Shown piece after piece: positions 61,717 through 64,000 of a DNA stretch of 64,000 nt. Under the pieces are notes generated by a model. That model saw nothing but the letters and a program-made list of their open reading frames with translations, did not search any database and was not told where the DNA came from. Source of the stretch: Candidatus Tepidiaquacellales bacterium UBA2330 (GTDB lineage Bacteria > Bacteroidota > Ignavibacteria > Tepidaquicellales > Tepidaquicellaceae). Each line of letters begins with the position of its first letter. The first letter of the stretch is position 1. The DNA lies in NCBI GenBank assembly GCA_002344965.1, contig DDUU01000003.1:191350-255349 (forward strand). Reading direction: 5' to 3'. The translations under genes were made by a program, and so were the position numbers.

Positions 61717-62301
61717 ATGGACTATAAAATAATACTTCATAATCCCTGCACCGAAAATTTTGAAGAAATGGAACCGGGAACAAAATCGGTATTTTGTCAA
61801 AAATGTAAAAAAGACGTTATTGATTTTACCGGAATGAACAGAAATGAGATAATAGAATATATGCTTTCAGTTAGGGACAATAAAATCTGCGGCAGGATTA
61901 ATTCTTCTGAGATTGATTTTTCATATTCAGAATTGGTAAGGACAGTTGATAATATGAACAGAAAATATAACATTCATCAATTATCATTTCGCTTTCTCAT
62001 TGCCGGATTACTTTTTCTGGCAGGCTGTAATAATGAACCTATAAATCCGGATCCGGCTGTTACTGCAAATAAAAAAATCGATAATATACATTTAACTCCC
62101 ACGATTATTGACTCAGTTAATAATTGGCAAATAGGTGAGACAGAAATAATATCAACCGATTATGAAGATCCAGGAAATTGCTTAGATTATAAAGTAGAAG
62201 TGATTAAAGAGGAAATATTTATGGGCATGATTGTTACTCCTAATTCTCGTACTAAAGAAAGTAGTAAACCAGAAACTAAAATTATAATAGGAGAGAGGTA
62301 A
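61717..62301 (+). CDS. Bacteroidota-type Cys-motif N-terminal domain protein with an internal membrane/lipobox-like segment
   Basis: The 194-residue protein begins with a small domain seen in many Bacteroidota proteins: IILHNPCTENFEEMEPGTKS, VFCQKCKKDVIDFTG (CxxC) and NKICGRI. These Cys residues may bind metal. A hydrophobic segment near residues 90-105 ends with LAGC (LIAGLLFLAGCNNE), followed by a polar tail. The internal LAGC could be a membrane-embedded Cys or chance, since a lipobox must normally lie near the N-terminus. Function is unknown. Confidence 0.82.
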   Translation: MDYKIILHNPCTENFEEMEPGTKSVFCQKCKKDVIDFTGMNRNEIIEYMLSVRDNKICGRINSSEIDFSYSELVRTVDNMNRKYNIHQLSFRFLIAGLLFLAGCNNEPINPDPAVTANKKIDNIHLTPTIIDSVNNWQIGETEIISTDYEDPGNCLDYKVEVIKEEIFMGMIVTPNSRTKESSKPETKIIIGER

Positions 62302-62437
62302 AAAACAGTCAACTGACTGCATTACAATTTCATCCGGACAAATTATTATACCTGATATAATTATAAAATTCATGTAATTCATATTTATAATTTTATTAAC
62401 TATAAATAAATTGCTTTATTAAAATGAAAGGATTTAA

Positions 62438-62809
62438 ATGAAACTCGGAGCATTTTCAGTAAGTCTTGCGGTAAAAGATATAAAAGCATCAAAGAGGTTT
62501 TATGAAGATCTTGGGTTTGCTGTATATGCCGGTGATATAGATCAGAACTGGCTGATAATGAAAAATGAGCAGACAGTGATCGGACTTTTTCAGGGAATGT
62601 TTGAAGATAATTTGCTGACATTTAATCCCGGCTGGAATCAGGATGCCGTGGAAATTGATCCGTTTAATGACATAAGGGAAATACAGAAAGAGCTGAAGAG
62701 TAAAGGTGTAAAATTTGATAATGAAGCTGATGAAAATACATGCGGTCCTGCAAGCTTTATGATCAAAGATCCGGACGGTAATATAATCTTATTTGATCAG
62801 CACAGATAA
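62438..62809 (+). CDS. VOC-family (glyoxalase/bleomycin-resistance-like) protein
   Basis: The 123-residue protein has two beta-alpha-beta-beta-beta modules: KLGAFSVSLAVKDIKASKRF with YEDLGFAVYAGD in the first, and DIREIQKELKSKGVKFDNEA, then FMIKDPDGNIILFDQHR in the second. The DPDGN motif is characteristic of the superfamily. The ligand is unknown. It is followed after 30 bases by another VOC gene. Confidence 0.93.
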   Translation: MKLGAFSVSLAVKDIKASKRFYEDLGFAVYAGDIDQNWLIMKNEQTVIGLFQGMFEDNLLTFNPGWNQDAVEIDPFNDIREIQKELKSKGVKFDNEADENTCGPASFMIKDPDGNIILFDQHR

Positions 62810-62839
62810 TTTAAAACAGATAATTTGTATGGTTATCTT

Positions 62840-63241
62840 ATGAACGGAGAAATTCATCATATTGAGATCTATGTAACTGAGCTGAAAAAATCCACAGAAT
62901 TCTGGGAATGGCTGCTGACAGAGAAATTTTCTTACACTGTTTATCAGAAGTGGGACAGCGGTGTCAGTTATAAATTCGGCAGCACATATATCGTACTAGT
63001 ACAGACCGAAGATAAATATCTTAAAAATCATTACAACAGAAAAAATACAGGGCTGAATCATCTGGCTTTTCACTGCGAGTCAAAAGATTTTATAGACACA
63101 CTTACAAAAGAACTCAAGGACAGGAATATAAATATTTTATACAGCGACAGGCATCCGTACGCAGGCGGGGAAGAATACTATGCAGTTTTTTTTGAAGACC
63201 CGGACAGAATAAAAGTGGAAGTGGTTGCAGAAGAATCCTGA
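62840..63241 (+). CDS. VOC-family (glyoxalase-like) protein
   Basis: I prefer ATG 62840 (MNGEIHHIEIYVTELKKSTE) to the TTG 15 bases upstream, because the family starts at this motif. The 133-residue product shows HHIEIYVTELKKSTEFWEWL, TGLNHLAFHCESKDFIDTL and YYAVFFEDPDRIKVEVV, with His and Glu in VOC metal positions. It resembles the preceding VOC protein only in fold. The pair may form one transcription unit. Confidence 0.92.
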   Translation: MNGEIHHIEIYVTELKKSTEFWEWLLTEKFSYTVYQKWDSGVSYKFGSTYIVLVQTEDKYLKNHYNRKNTGLNHLAFHCESKDFIDTLTKELKDRNINILYSDRHPYAGGEEYYAVFFEDPDRIKVEVVAEES

Positions 63242-63460
63242 GCTTACAATTCTTTTTATCTATGTATAAATTTTAAAAAAATCCGGCAACATATTTTGTG
63301 TAAGCATAAATTAGAAATCAGAATATTTTTAACTAACAAAATTTAATAATGCCGGATCTGCAAATCCAAAATAACGCTTCATCATATCCTCTTTCCTGCA
63401 GGAATGACTGTGAGGTAAAAAAATCCATTCTTGATTTTGTAGTATTCTGATTATGCAAAA
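63242..63460. other. Gene-free stretch before the 80-bp array
   Basis: No gene or RNA is seen. It leads into a degenerate copy of the repeat stem (GGACTGAGTCACCCGC around 63472) that precedes the regular array. Confidence 0.5.
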
Positions 63461-64000
63461 GCTGTTGTGCGGACTGAGTCACCCGCACTGACAGCGAATA
63501 AATTCACGGTGAAATATCGCGGGGAGTGAGCACATATAAAATTTTCCATTGAGTCCCCGCACAAGAATTATATTGACCCTGAGATTCAATTCAAGCGGGA
63601 GACTCAATGGACACAACAAAATTTTCCATTGAGTACCCGCACAAGATTTACATAAATCCTGAGATTCAATTCAAGTGGGAGACTCAATGGACATAACAAA
63701 ATTTTCCATTGAGTACCCGCACAAGATTTACATAAATCCTGAGATACAATTCAAGCGGGAGACTCAATGGACATAACAAAATTTTCCATTGAGTCCCCGC
63801 ACAAGATTTACATAAATCCTGAGATTCAATTCAAGCGGGAGATTCAATGGACACAACAAAATTTTCCATTGAGTCCCCGCACAAGATTTACATAAATCCT
63901 GAGATACAATTCAAGCGGGAGACTCAATGGACACAACAAAATTTTCCATTGAGTCCCCGCACAAGATTTACATAAATCCTGAGATTCAATTCAAGCGGGA
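63461..64000. repeat. Tandem array of 80-bp hairpin units, running off the window end
   Basis: The unit starts at ATTTTCCATTGAGT, which recurs at 63541, 63621, 63701, 63781, 63861 and 63941, exactly every 80 bases. Each unit contains a stem, CCATTGAGTCCCCGC pairing with GCGGGAGACTCAATGG (one bulged base), around a loop of about 35 bases (GATTTACATAAATCCTGAGA). Copies differ by few substitutions (GAGTCCCC or GAGTACCC, GAGATTC or GAGATAC). A degenerate unit precedes the first. No reading frame is credible, and the spacing is too regular and the units too alike for CRISPR. Confidence 0.92.

Noticed and set aside
63541..64000. CRISPR array
   Set aside because: The 80-base units are nearly identical along their whole length, with no variable spacers, and there are no cas genes.

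Overview
The window looks like a low-GC chromosome from the FCB group, most likely an Ignavibacteria-type lineage (Bacteroidota/Chlorobiota). Three secreted proteins end in type IX secretion (T9SS) sorting domains with the QNYPNPFNP signature. The tmRNA tag ends in AMAA. Candidate promoters carry the Bacteroidota-type TAnnTTTG box, strong Shine-Dalgarno sequences are rare, and TTG starts are common. Taxonomy is inferred from these traits only; no rRNA or tRNA gene was seen.

Region 1 (1-39.6 kb) is ordinary AT-rich host chromosome: tsaD beside a lipoprotein; a secreted protein with a BtuF-like lipoprotein; ettA; a lytic transglycosylase with a class V aminotransferase; an HNH endonuclease; an aldehyde dehydrogenase; an isolated nuoM; two tandem choice-of-anchor B T9SS proteins; an LLM flavin oxidoreductase; the phosphate operon pstSCAB; an L,D-transpeptidase; a tonB / small membrane protein / PstS-like / TPR cluster; an M20 dipeptidase with a DUF3098 protein; tmRNA; the conserved rpmH-rnpA-yidD-yidC block on the minus strand followed by a family 9 glycosyltransferase; a sodium:solute symporter; a peroxiredoxin; a GNAT protein; an arylamine N-acetyltransferase; and a 723-residue T9SS propeller-like protein.

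Region 2 (about 39.6-55.7 kb) is an accessory island with visibly higher GC and different codon choice (many CGN arginine codons; the host prefers AGA). It holds a type I restriction-modification locus (hsdM-hsdS-abiEi-abiEii-hsdR-metallopeptidase) with an AbiE type IV toxin-antitoxin pair embedded between hsdS and hsdR. It is followed by small units, each with one or two genes (methyltransferase, PD-(D/E)XK nuclease, higBA, methyltransferase, VOC protein), separated by related 100-150 bp spacers, some clearly imperfect palindromes. The arrangement resembles a gene-cassette array, but no integrase is visible. Several genes here look damaged: a DUF4145 gene has an in-frame TAG, higB has a one-base frameshift in a T tract, and hsdM carries two in-frame insertions of a repeat element.

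Region 3 (55.7-64 kb) returns to host-like composition, with small stand-alone genes (P-loop kinase-like, GNAT, DUF4256, DUF1697, YjdJ-like GNAT beside a truncated YjdI-like gene, two VOC proteins). It also holds two non-coding repeat arrays of hairpin units: a 1.35-kb mosaic array (58.5-59.9 kb) with shuffled loop and linker types, and an exact 80-bp tandem array that runs off the window end. Their stems look related (GAGTC-CC / GGGAGACTC).

Two genes (the lytic transglycosylase and pstC) have coding sequence extending upstream of any ATG/GTG/TTG, and both contain an in-frame ACG in the same CTTACGGA context. This may be non-canonical initiation. The HNH gene also lacks a usable canonical start.
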